Source of the DNA: Perkinsus chesapeaki
Taxonomy: Eukaryota > Perkinsozoa > Perkinsida > Perkinsidae
Direction of reading: 5' to 3'
Length of the DNA: 21,034 bases
NCBI GenBank assembly: GCA_013115145.1
Contig: JAAPAO010000442.1
Span: 1-21,034, forward strand
Of this stretch, positions 1 to 7,628 are shown in pieces. The position numbers and the translations under genes are program-made. Each line of letters starts with the position of its first letter. The first letter of the stretch is position 1. The notes beneath the pieces were generated by a model. It did no database searches. It saw only the letters and a program-made list of their open reading frames with translations, and was not told the DNA's origin.

Positions 1-90
1 AATTTGGTGTACCAGTCAAAAGTCAAAAATTCCGTGTACGAGTTTCATGTGTACGTAATTTATGTGTACCAATTTTATGTACCACAAAAC
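1..90 (+). repeat. 15-bp degenerate tandem array, block A
   Basis: Units with a GTGTAC-like core start near 7, 22, 34, 49, 64 and 79. The spacing is 15 bp apart from one 12-bp step. The same 12-bp step occurs in block C (8606 to 8618), and positions 1-70 match the reverse complement of 8557-8630 almost base for base. A and C are therefore inverted copies of one sequence. Beyond 'GTGTACCAAT' at about 73 the copies diverge, which marks an inner boundary. The array probably continues to the left of the window. Confidence 0.75.
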
Positions 91-259
91 GGTTTCATGC
101 CTGTAAAACTTGCGAAACGGTTGATCGATTCGTGTAAGGTTGCCTGGCTTTCAGTTAGTTGTTTCCTGGCTTTCATGTGTTTTTGTTTCACTCAAAAACT
201 CGTTCATCTGAACGAAATATAAGCAATAATGTGACTTACCTATCAAACTGATACATACA
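91..259. other. Non-coding spacer between array A and the YR retroelement
   Basis: I see no gene. It holds GTTTCATGCCTG (93-104), which is the reverse complement of 6125-6136. It also holds a 17-bp motif, GAAACGGTTGATCGATT (114-130), repeated directly at 6131-6147, and a local 11-bp direct repeat CCTGGCTTTCA (143-153 and 165-175). The shared motifs suggest the remains of a transposon end related to the Tc1-like remnant near 6000. Confidence 0.45.
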
Positions 260-270
260 GTAAACTTCAT
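260..270 (+). repeat. Left copy of the 11-bp direct repeat flanking the YR retroelement
   Basis: GTAAACTTCAT here is repeated exactly at 5615-5625, on either side of the three-gene retroelement. Tyrosine-recombinase integration leaves a copy of the recombined core at each end, as phage attL/attR do, so this may be the core. A chance match or a conventional target duplication cannot be excluded. Confidence 0.55.
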
Positions 271-882
271 TTAGTTGGGCGCACTTGATTTAGCCTATAA
301 CTACGGGTTCGGGGAAAGTGCAGCAGAGCTGACCGGACACCGAGACGCCCGAGCTTGGAACCCGCGACCCGGAGAGCAGAGTAGGTATTTCTGGCCAGGG
401 ATAAGTACTGGGCGAAATCCCATTCCACTCTCGGGCAGCTTGGGAACCATACCCAGCTCGGGAACAAGCCTCGGCGGCAAATAAAGCGTCGGTCAACGCT
501 GCGAGATGATGGCTAGGCGTCCATGCGCCTGACACATCACCTCCCATATGCACTTTCCCCCGCCTCTAGACCATGATACATGCGGGATTGGTAAGCAGCA
601 GTCGAACTGTTCGGCTCGAACAGGATATCTAACGACAGGATGAGGTTCGACTCAGTAAGATTGACTCGCCGGTTCAACCGGCGGTTTGCGGTTGGCGCAA
701 GAGGCATTAACGCTCGCTCGATACGGGACGTAGCCGCCGACACCGCGACGCTCACCCGACTGAGGAACGCAAGATTTACTGCTATGATGAAAGAACCCGG
801 TCAGGGCGTGCACAATGCCAAAAGTAGGGATGTAATTCATTCCAGGACCTACACGAGTTGCAGTACACAAGAGCGGGTCTGG
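271..882 (-). other. 3' non-coding end of the YR retroelement
   Basis: These 612 bp lie downstream of the recombinase stop. Short open frames occur on both strands, but none looks coding. A perfect 17-bp palindrome, CGCCGGTT-C-AACCGGCG, lies at 667-683 and could be a hairpin or protein-binding site. I could not find an obvious internal complementary region or split direct repeat of the kind known in DIRS and PAT/Ngaro elements. Confidence 0.5.
667..683. other. Perfect 17-bp palindrome in the element's 3' region
   Basis: Two 8-bp arms (CGCCGGTT and AACCGGCG) surround one central base. It lies about 200 bp past the recombinase stop. A role in replication, termination or recombinase binding is possible but not shown. 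Confidence 0.5.
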
Positions 883-1992
883 TCAGCCCGCTAACATATA
901 CCAAGAAGCCACCTTCGCCTTCTCTTCAGCACTATCGTGGAGGTACTCGAGCACCGCCGAAGACCGCCACCTACCGGCCCTCATAAACGCGGGAGAGTCC
1001 GCGGCCCAGTTCCTGTGCAGGAGTTGGGCACCTGTGCGTCTGAGCGTATGTGTGCCGTAGTCGGCAACCACATCCAGCCCAATCACAGGACCTAGGCGGC
1101 GCCTAACCGAGTCTAGGAAGGCATCGTATTCGAGGGGAAACACCCTCTCCTCGCAGCCTGCAGATGCCGGGCGTCGGCCGTACAATAGATGGTAAGGGCA
1201 AAGTTCGCACGCGTTACTCTCCAAGTCGTGAATGCCCAGAGACGAGGCAGCCTCAGACAAGCAGGCAACATATGCCAATTGCCCAACGCCGCACTGGTCG
1301 GTTTTCGACCGACGTATACGAACATTCAGTAGGTGCACCGGAGAGCCATCGGAATCATAACTGAAGGTTAAGTCGCTCCACCTCAAGTTCAACAGCTCGT
1401 CGGCCCGCAACATGGCGAAAATTCCGAGTAACATAGCTTCTGAGGCAAGATCGGAACGAGGAGGAACGTTACGGAAGACCTCGAACAGCTCAGACTTTGT
1501 TATGGGCTTCATCTTTCTAACACACTCGCCGCCAACCAACTTCTTAGCCGCCTTCAGGATGTGAGACACCTGGAAATCCTCACTCGGGGTCAGCCAGAAG
1601 CCAGCAGATTTGTTGCGTGATCTCAGGGCAGACACGTACGTACTTATGGTATTGTACGCGTAGTTGCAGGACGATAGTGCCCAAACGAAGACGGAAAGGT
1701 CTTGGACGCTGAGAGGGAAGGCGTTCCCACCAATAACGTCCTCAAAAAAGGTGACCGTGGAGTCATAGAGAGAATTAGTACTCTGGGCGAGACCGGAGTG
1801 GGCGAACGACTCGGCGAGAGCCGACATCTCAGCACGAGTGAACTGGGTGATGAAGTTCCGCACGTCATCTCGCTTTGAATTCCCAGACTGCCGAGGCAAC
1901 GGCCGACTGAGTGGTGTGAGTGACTGAGGTGTCGACGCTGGAGGAAAGAGCCTGGGAGTTGAGATTGCAGGGTTAGGCGACTTCGAACACAA
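883..1992 (-). CDS. Tyrosine recombinase (integrase) of the YR retroelement
   Basis: A 369-residue phage-integrase-family site-specific recombinase, expected to insert a circular double-stranded DNA copy of the element into nuclear DNA. The N-terminal third (about 45-160) fits the helical core-binding domain, and the rest is the catalytic domain. The active-site set can be read directly: R196 in 'AMLRADELL', a probable beta-strand lysine K230, H315-x-x-R318 in 'HTLRRTG', W342 in 'AGRW' (the usual H/W position), and the nucleophile Y350 in 'LEYLH'. The first 40 residues are Pro/Ser-rich and probably disordered. It is the last gene of the element. The first Met lies 57 bp after the RT stop, so translation may depend on reinitiation or a separate transcript. 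The stop is TGA. No lesion is visible. The family assignment is firm; activity is inferred. Confidence 0.92.
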   Translation of the reverse strand: MCSKSPNPAISTPRLFPPASTPQSLTPLSRPLPRQSGNSKRDDVRNFITQFTRAEMSALAESFAHSGLAQSTNSLYDSTVTFFEDVIGGNAFPLSVQDLSVFVWALSSCNYAYNTISTYVSALRSRNKSAGFWLTPSEDFQVSHILKAAKKLVGGECVRKMKPITKSELFEVFRNVPPRSDLASEAMLLGIFAMLRADELLNLRWSDLTFSYDSDGSPVHLLNVRIRRSKTDQCGVGQLAYVACLSEAASSLGIHDLESNACELCPYHLLYGRRPASAGCEERVFPLEYDAFLDSVRRRLGPVIGLDVVADYGTHTLRRTGAQLLHRNWAADSPAFMRAGRWRSSAVLEYLHDSAEEKAKVASWYMLAG

Positions 1993-2049
1993 CAGGCTCG
2001 GTACACCTGAGGACTCACAGCCCGCCTAACGGGGAAGCGGTTAAGGAGG

Positions 2050-4227
2050 CTACAGAGTTTCAAAATCCGTCGCGACTGAACCGCAAACTTCTGACAGTGA
2101 GACGTGAGCCCGAGACCAAAACGGAGGGGTCCCAACGCTACGGCCACGAGATATACCATCGGCCAGCCAGTTCTCCGTAGAAGCTATGTGACTTAGGACT
2201 AAGCTATCACCCAGACGGCCAAACCAACGGGAGACCCCGCGGAGAACCGCTGCTAGAGCCGGCTTCGGGGAGTACAATTTCTTCAAGACACCGACGACAC
2301 CCGAGTTGTCACAAAATAGGACCACCCTTGTGGGAATCGCGGTCGGCGAAGGCCATGAAAGAGAGAGGCTCAGAGTGACCACTGCTGCCAACAGCTCGAG
2401 CAAAGCGATATCCCGGTGCGACGGGGACACCAGCGGCTGGACCCCAGACAAGTATTCACACCACTGGCCTAAGGACTCAGTACCCAGTTGGAACCATACG
2501 CCGCTCGAACCGTCGGAGACCCAACCAGACATAAAGTCAGTGGATGCGTCGGATGCCGCCACTAAAGAGCCCGGGCCGAATACAGACGAACATAACAGCG
2601 GACACGGGGCCGGGTTTTCTGCGATGCCCAGCCAGAAACGCATCGCGCCGAAAGCACCGGAACTCGGGCTCAACCTCATAGTGCGGAGATGCTTCTTCTC
2701 AAAGACGTTCAAAAGAGCATACAACGGTTGCAAGAAACCCTTGAGGTGCCTCATTGACTGCGACGCGAACAACAGTTTGCCAATCACCTTGCTCAGCGGC
2801 GCCGGGGTAACGCGGCGGTTGTCAATGAATGACAGCAGAATATCCCGGATCGAGCCGAATATGTCCGGGTGAACCTTAACCGAGGCTCCACGGCCTGGGA
2901 GCAAAGATACCTCGAATCTGATGAACTTCACGGATGACACCGAAAACAGGCACTTTGCCCAGTTTATCTCAAAATTGAGACAGCGCCATACCAAGAATGT
3001 GATAATCGATCCCATCGCTTCCAAGCCTTCAGGGAGAGCAAGGAGACCGTCATCGACGTAAATCAACGACAGCACCTTCGAGTGCCCAAATGCGCACTTC
3101 AAGATAGATGCTACCATCCTGCAGAGAGCCGCACTAGTGCGGCACCAGTGAAAGGGGGAGGTCCCTGCCCCGAAAGGCAGGGCCAAGTTCTCGAAGACCT
3201 CTGACTCCAGACGGACGGAAGCTCTTGCTCTATCGCTTTCTTTTAGGAACAAATGGCGATACGCCGAAGCTATATCATATTTGAGAAAGCGGTACTCGGG
3301 AGACTTGCGCACCACGCCATCACGGCCACGACAACAGTGGCATGATGGAGTCGGGGAGTCTCTCGCCAGCAAGTCGGCCAGCCCCTCTCGAATATCGCAG
3401 TACCTTGGCAGGGAACACGTCTCGCACAAGGTGCACTTGGCATTTAGGCCCGACCCCGAATGGGCTTCGATGAGCCGGTAGTCGCCACCAGATTTAGGAA
3501 TCAAGGCCATGCGAGCATAGAGCCGGTGGGTGGACCGGGAAGCCTGGGCAAAAGACATACGTCTCATACGCCCCAGGGCGACCTCCTTCGACAAGATGGC
3601 ACGACAGACCTCAGGCAGTAACTCCACTGACGAGAAGTTATGATACGCCCTCTTCAGATTAAAAACCTCCATGGCCTTGTCCACGTCCTTCTTGGACTTG
3701 GCCGGGGGGAATACCCCCGTTGCCCGGACTGGAGGTTCTACGCCCAAGTTCAGGCCCACGTCGATGTCCGAGAAGAGATGAACATCAGGATCGTGGGTCA
3801 CTGATGCTATGGCCGAGCCCAACTTCGCCCGTATCGGGCTACCACACTGAGCCGACTCACCAGAGCAATTGAGCAAGTCACAGAGACGTGGGACCAGGGA
3901 TTCAATAGCAGTGCAAAACGCCTCCTGAAGCCTGTCACATTGTTCAGGGGTGGGTGGACCCGATAGACCAAGCAGGACCCCCGACCGATCTAAGGTCGAG
4001 GCTGCCTCACAAAACAGAGCCGTTACCGCGCCAAGGCCGTCCACACAGGGCACCGCCGCAAAGGCGGACGGCTTGGCGGCGCACAAGCCCGTGCCGTCCT
4101 GGAAACCCGATAAGTCCACACGCTCCGCCACCACAGCCGCGGCCCGTTGTCTTAGCTCGGCCACGTGGTGGCCGGACTTCACACTCTCCAGGTCCGGGCC
4201 TGAAGACCAATCACTGAGCAAACTCAA
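2050..4227 (-). CDS. Reverse transcriptase-RNase H polyprotein of the YR retroelement
   Basis: A 725-residue protein that would copy the element RNA into DNA. RT motifs: 'FLKYDIASAY' with catalytic D318, 'LPFGAGTSPF' (350-359), and 'YVDD' (390-393). A connection region leads to an RNase H domain with all four acidic residues: D560 ('ASDAST'), E611 ('LLELLA'), D640 ('FCDNSG') and D690 ('LADGIS'). The DIRS-type RNase H ending 'NWLADGISR' is typical of the class. Between the fingers ('YRLIEAHSG', about 250) and motif A lies an unusual Cys-rich insertion: C265, C268, C271, C277, C296, H297, C298, C299. It looks like a metal-binding module. The first 200 residues match nothing I recognise. No methyltransferase follows the RNase H. 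The start is the first Met, 103 bp after the Gag stop; an upstream start by frameshifting is possible. Confidence 0.93.
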   Translation of the reverse strand: MSLLSDWSSGPDLESVKSGHHVAELRQRAAAVVAERVDLSGFQDGTGLCAAKPSAFAAVPCVDGLGAVTALFCEAASTLDRSGVLLGLSGPPTPEQCDRLQEAFCTAIESLVPRLCDLLNCSGESAQCGSPIRAKLGSAIASVTHDPDVHLFSDIDVGLNLGVEPPVRATGVFPPAKSKKDVDKAMEVFNLKRAYHNFSSVELLPEVCRAILSKEVALGRMRRMSFAQASRSTHRLYARMALIPKSGGDYRLIEAHSGSGLNAKCTLCETCSLPRYCDIREGLADLLARDSPTPSCHCCRGRDGVVRKSPEYRFLKYDIASAYRHLFLKESDRARASVRLESEVFENLALPFGAGTSPFHWCRTSAALCRMVASILKCAFGHSKVLSLIYVDDGLLALPEGLEAMGSIITFLVWRCLNFEINWAKCLFSVSSVKFIRFEVSLLPGRGASVKVHPDIFGSIRDILLSFIDNRRVTPAPLSKVIGKLLFASQSMRHLKGFLQPLYALLNVFEKKHLRTMRLSPSSGAFGAMRFWLGIAENPAPCPLLCSSVFGPGSLVAASDASTDFMSGWVSDGSSGVWFQLGTESLGQWCEYLSGVQPLVSPSHRDIALLELLAAVVTLSLSLSWPSPTAIPTRVVLFCDNSGVVGVLKKLYSPKPALAAVLRGVSRWFGRLGDSLVLSHIASTENWLADGISRGRSVGTPPFWSRAHVSLSEVCGSVATDFETL

Positions 4228-4330
4228 CCGACGGATAGCTCACGAAACTCGAAGATGCACACACACTACAGCACCATGGCTGAACCTAACTGCCCGGATG
4301 TCACACAGACAAAACGCCGGCAACGACACA

Positions 4331-5452
4331 TCAAACCCTACCTGAGGGTGAACGCTTCTCTCCTTTATCAGCCGCCCTGTGCGAAGCACCGGGGGAACCA
4401 CGCGACCCGCGGGACTCAGTGCCTTCGGAGTGCGGACCACTTGCATGCCGAAAGCGGCAGCCGTTGCCGTAGCGGCACTTCCCGTCCCTCTGGAAGTCGT
4501 AGCACACTTTTCTAGACTTCGGCTTGTCCCTGTCTGCGTTGTTACCGGCTTTTGCTGGAGGAGGTGGCACGGCTCGAGACCGGTTGAAGGAGAACTTCGC
4601 CAGGAGGGTGGGGTAGGCGTCACTGATGAAGCACTTGCGCACCGAGAGCTCGGACGACGCGGCCACCAGGGACGCCACGGCCCGACGATACTTCTCGTCG
4701 TAGAGGAGAAGCTCGTCAAGAGACAAAGAACCGCTCAGCGACAGCACCCTTAGCAAGTATGAGATGACATCCAAGGCGGACAAGTCGTCGGGACTAACAA
4801 CAGCGGCAACCAAAAGCGCGTATCTCAGCAGGCAGTGAACGAATTCACCTAACGAGCCTATTTTCTTACTCTTGTTGGATGCCAGGAAGGGGTTTTCACT
4901 TCTCTCAGCTCTGCTCACGCTGAAGTTGAACAGCTTATCCTCAGCGGGGTCGATGGCTGGGTCTTTGGGTAATAGCGAACGCAAAGGAAGGAAATGCGCC
5001 GACTCTTTGCACGCCACCTGGGAGACCATGTCGCTGGAGATGCCATGCAACGCTGACGGAGGCAATACTGTCTTGTAGCTCGCTGCTACAGCCGCCATCA
5101 GCTGCTTGACATCGGCCGCTGGACCATTCTGTTTGAACTGAGTGTCAATGGCCACTTTGCGACGCTTCTTGACGAAGGCCGCGACATCAGCAGCGAGAGC
5201 CCTCAGAGCAGCAGCGGCTGCCACGGATAGCCCATCACACGCCTTCTCCAAAAAGGTCTCAGACAGGTTGCCGATGAGGCAGGATGACGCCAGGCCCTGA
5301 CGAGAGAGAGCCTCGAGAACCTCCTTCTCTGCGTCCTCGGTTGAGCAGAGGTCTTTCACAAGGGCACGGATATCTTCATCGACCACGACTTGAGTCGATG
5401 AGACGGCTGTGGCGCCACCGCCGATAGCAGTAACAGTAGGATCATCCGACAT
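4331..5452 (-). CDS. Gag-like protein with CCCH zinc finger
   Basis: The first gene of the YR retroelement, presumed to be the nucleocapsid protein that binds the element RNA. I chose the Met at 5452 (starting MSDDPTV, 373 residues). The frame is open back to 5548, but those 32 extra residues form a hydrophobic stretch unlike a Gag start. The middle is helical and Ala/Leu-rich. Near the C-terminus is a C-x8-C-x5-C-x3-H finger (C317, C326, C332, H336), followed by a Ser/Gly/Arg/His-rich basic tail. CCCH fingers usually bind RNA, whereas Gag proteins normally carry CCHC knuckles, so this is a different solution to the same job. The Gag role rests on gene order and the RNA-binding finger; no Gag fold is recognisable by eye. 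Confidence 0.75.
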   Translation of the reverse strand: MSDDPTVTAIGGGATAVSSTQVVVDEDIRALVKDLCSTEDAEKEVLEALSRQGLASSCLIGNLSETFLEKACDGLSVAAAAALRALAADVAAFVKKRRKVAIDTQFKQNGPAADVKQLMAAVAASYKTVLPPSALHGISSDMVSQVACKESAHFLPLRSLLPKDPAIDPAEDKLFNFSVSRAERSENPFLASNKSKKIGSLGEFVHCLLRYALLVAAVVSPDDLSALDVISYLLRVLSLSGSLSLDELLLYDEKYRRAVASLVAASSELSVRKCFISDAYPTLLAKFSFNRSRAVPPPPAKAGNNADRDKPKSRKVCYDFQRDGKCRYGNGCRFRHASGPHSEGTESRGSRGSPGASHRAADKGEKRSPSGRV

Positions 5453-5614
5453 GAAACGAAGAGGAAAAAAATCGGAGGATCTTCCAACTAACACAACTAA
5501 GGCTGCCACCACCCCGACAGCGAGCAGCCAGGCGCACGCAGGCGCCACACATTGTGTGCCGGTCCTACGCAGTGCGACGCGCGCGCGTGCTACCCAACTA
5601 ACCTTGTCTACTGC
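5453..5614 (-). other. 5' leader region of the YR retroelement
   Basis: About 160 bp between the element's right end and the Gag start. It is GC-rich and includes an alternating GCGCGCGC run (5579-5585) and the inverted arm CCCAACTAA (5593-5601). It should contain the promoter, but no TATA box is evident. Confidence 0.4.
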
Positions 5615-5625
5615 GTAAACTTCAT
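5615..5625 (+). repeat. Right copy of the 11-bp direct repeat flanking the YR retroelement
   Basis: An exact second copy of GTAAACTTCAT (first copy 260-270). The bases just before it also resemble the left flank (CTACTGC against CATACA). It abuts array block B. Confidence 0.55.
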
Positions 5626-5631
5626 ATATTT

Positions 5632-5897
5632 GTGTATGAAAAAAGGGTGGATTGAGATTTTGGTGTATGAATTGGGGGTGAACGAAATGAAAGTGTACGA
5701 ACTTTTAGTGTACTGAATGCAAGTGTACCGAGCTTATGGATACGAGATAATAGTGAACGAACTTTTGGTGGTCGAACTGCCGATGATCTGAATAGGAGCG
5801 AACGAGCTGACTGTGTACGTGTTTCAAGCAAACGAGTTGAGTATGAACGTGATTTATGGAGATTAAACATTAAGTGTACCTAATTTATGTGTACCAA
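5632..5897 (+). repeat. 15-bp degenerate tandem array, block B
   Basis: About 18 units. The G of the GTG core falls at 5663, 5678, 5693, 5708, 5723, 5738, 5753, 5768, 5783, 5798, 5813, 5828, 5843 and 5858, then 5874 and 5889. That is a strict 15-bp period with one 1-bp slip. The approximate consensus is AGTGTACGAACTTTT. Because 15 bp is five codons, the minus strand stays open across the block and would read as degenerate pentapeptides such as KVRTL. I take this as a by-product of the repeat, not a gene. The block ends with the module GTGTACCAATCGTTA that also ends block C. Confidence 0.85.
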
Positions 5898-6000
5898 TCG
5901 TTAACATCCCGAACTTCTTGCGGCCATCAGGATGGGCTTGGTCCGCCATGCGCTTGATCTTTTCGCGATCTTCGGTAGAAAGGTGTGTAGAGCGGCCCAT
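5863..6000 (-). pseudogene. N-terminal fragment of a Tc1/mariner-like transposase
   Basis: The frame starts with Met at 6000 and reads 'MGRSTHLSTEDREKI', then 'KRMADQAHPDGRKK'. This resembles the first helix of the DNA-binding helix-turn-helix domain of Tc1-like transposases. The similarity ends near 5903, where array block B begins, and the frame then runs through array sequence to a stop at 5863. Only about 33 residues survive, with no catalytic domain anywhere nearby. Upstream (6001-6150) is a GC-rich leader with a GCGCGCG inverted stretch (about 6089-6110) and the possible terminal motif CAGGCATGAAAC (6125-6136). The family call rests on a short motif. Confidence 0.45.
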
Positions 6001-6057
6001 GTTTGAGAAACAACGAAGGAACTGCGTGGCGTTGGCTGGTATCGCGTGTCTTTCGAA

Positions 6058-6250
6058 AGTATTCTATTTCACCGAGGCAGTTCTGCGCGCGCGGAAAATT
6101 TCGCGCGCCGGTATCTTTGCACCCAGGCATGAAACGGTTGATCGATTTACATATTCTTCCTTGCTGTGTCTTCTAGTGCTACGCTACAAAATTTTATAGT
6201 CGTACACTCGATAGCAGACGAGAAATCGTTAAAAAACAGTATTCTATTTC
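6058..6250 (+). repeat. 13-bp direct repeat pair bounding a remnant junction
   Basis: AGTATTCTATTTC occurs at 6058-6070 and again at 6238-6250. The interval spans the join between the Tc1-like remnant and the LTR-element remnant. It may mark a duplication made when one of them inserted. Nothing else is recognised inside. Confidence 0.4.
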
Positions 6251-7600
6251 GTTGGCATGTGCTTGGTGAGGATCTTGCGAGATATGCTTACTTGAATCTT
6301 GATGTTGTGCAGGACTTGAGGAGCGGGTAATATCTGAAGATAGGGAAAGAGAAGGGGGCGTGGTTGACTGATCGATTCTTAAACCAATTGCACGTTGTAA
6401 ACCTCCACCAGCAAAAATAGGCTCAATAATATGTTCTAGTACTATAAGGAGGTAACGAATCGTATAATGGGGATCTATTGCAAATGGGACAGGCGAGCGC
6501 GGTCCATTCCTGTCCCTCAATCGCCGTATATCGAGTTTCAACAGTATCAATTAAATTACTGGTATCATACAGAGTAACATCGTTATCGGTATAACCATCC
6601 ACCTCACGAGGTCGTCGGTCTCTAATAGAGACTCTCTATTATCAGGCATGCGTACATTCCTTCGACCATCAAAATTACCACACTTTGTAGTAACACCTTG
6701 GTCACGCAGTCGACGGCGGCATTCACGCCAGAAATAGCCAGGGATACCACAATAATCACATGTAAGAGTCCAAGGAGCTTGATGTGTTTGGTTACGCCCG
6801 TTGTTCAGATATGCATTTCCAATAGGTCTTCTCTGATATTGATAGCGGCCATAACGAGAGCGTCCTTTACCACCTTTACCTTTACCACGTCGGGATATAA
6901 AGTTTACCATCATTTCTTGTTCTTGGCGAATAGCCTCAGTGAGGTCAGCGATTGCTGCGACCACAGGATGTGGCTTCTCCAGAGGGTTGTTCAGCTGAAC
7001 CGAGGGTGGATTACTCGTATCAACCATAGGCACCGGATTCGGACTTGAAGAAGTAGTAGCTGGTGGGCTCGATGATGAGGGTGTTGTTTGAATAGCTTGG
7101 AGCCTCTTCGCCATACGTAGGGCACCTTGTGAACTATTAATAGACTCTCTTGACTTCCGGAGATCAACCTGCGAATCACTAGGTGGTGAAGCGATAAATT
7201 TCGCAATCAACAAGGCATCACGAGACTTAGGGATAAACCACTAGAATCTAACAATTCCGTGAGCTGATAGGAATAGAGGCTATCTGTGGGGTTGTAATGA
7301 GCGTTGGAGAATTCATCAAAAGCCGTGCTCTGCTCTGGGGCAAATTCTTCTTCAAGCTTGTTCAGAACCTTTGATAGACTAGCCTTGTCATCTTTAGATA
7401 AACGTGTGAAAGTAAACAATGCAACCTTTTCCAACAGAGTTGGTAGTTTCTTGAGGGCCATCTCGTCACTCCAACCATTAGCTTCTTGGCAGTAATGAGA
7501 ACCGAAGTCTTCATTCACGAAAGGTTCCTGAACCCGAATATGGCTTAGGAACTGCAGTATACTTGCTTGTTGCTGACTCATCTTTATCGGACTTGTTCAT
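6194..7600 (-). pseudogene. Frameshifted Gag gene of an LTR retrotransposon
   Basis: The reading begins at the Met at 7600 (MNKSDKDES, then 'KPYSGSGTFRE') and moves to another frame near 7525. It continues there ('EDFGSHYCQEANGWSDEM', 'LKKLPTLLEK') to about 7207, moves again into the frame 7213-6551, and breaks once more near 6560. Joined on paper these segments have the layout of a Ty3/gypsy-type Gag: a helical capsid-like core, a basic Gly/Lys/Arg stretch ('RRGKGKGGKGRSR') and one zinc knuckle. The knuckle reads CDYCGIPGYFWREC, with Tyr where CCHC knuckles have His. The last part (6194-6550) is open but unrecognised. No protease, RT or integrase follows. At least three frameshifts and the loss of pol make this a dead copy. 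Confidence 0.7.
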
Positions 7601-7611
7601 AATGTTGCGTT

Positions 7612-7625
7612 GGGAGCTGCTACCA
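7612..7625 (-). other. Candidate primer-binding site of the LTR remnant
   Basis: On the minus strand, 11 bp before the Gag start codon, the sequence is TGGTAGCAGCTCCC. Retrotransposon primer sites begin with TGG, the complement of a tRNA CCA end, and TGGTAGCAG fits initiator-tRNA-type primers. The position between the presumed LTR and gag is right, but the host tRNA is not known. Confidence 0.5.
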
Positions 7626-7628
7626 CTT

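Larger units (their letters stand above)
271..5614 (-). mobile_element. Tyrosine-recombinase retrotransposon (DIRS-order), apparently intact
   Basis: Three long open frames on one strand occur in the order Gag, RT-RNase H, tyrosine recombinase. This is the order of DIRS/PAT/Ngaro-class elements, which use a recombinase instead of a DDE integrase. No methyltransferase or hydrolase domain is visible, so assignment to a named subgroup is open. Just inside the ends are inverted arms: TTAGTTGGG at 271-279 and CCCAACTAA at 5593-5601, both next to a GC(A/G)C extension. The exact 11-bp repeat GTAAACTTCAT lies outside at 260-270 and 5615-5625. The element is clearly GC-richer than the host genes to the right. 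No frameshift or in-frame stop is seen in any of the three genes, and all key catalytic residues are present, so it may be recent or active. The boundaries are inferred from these repeats. Confidence 0.8.

Noticed and set aside
1644-2159. 171-codon minus-strand frame across the RT / recombinase junction
   Set aside because: It overlaps two genes with clear motifs in other frames and shows no domain of its own.
2306-2872. 188-codon open frame on the plus strand
   Set aside because: It is antisense to the RT-RNase H domain with all its motifs; it has no recognisable content.
4240-4719. 159-codon minus-strand frame overlapping the Gag C-terminus
   Set aside because: Out of frame with the CCCH-finger Gag; Ser/Thr/Pro-rich, as expected of a shifted GC-rich frame.
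5453-5548. N-terminal membrane or signal segment on the Gag protein
   Set aside because: The hydrophobic stretch lies before a better start (Met at 5452). A signal peptide makes no sense for a nucleocapsid protein.
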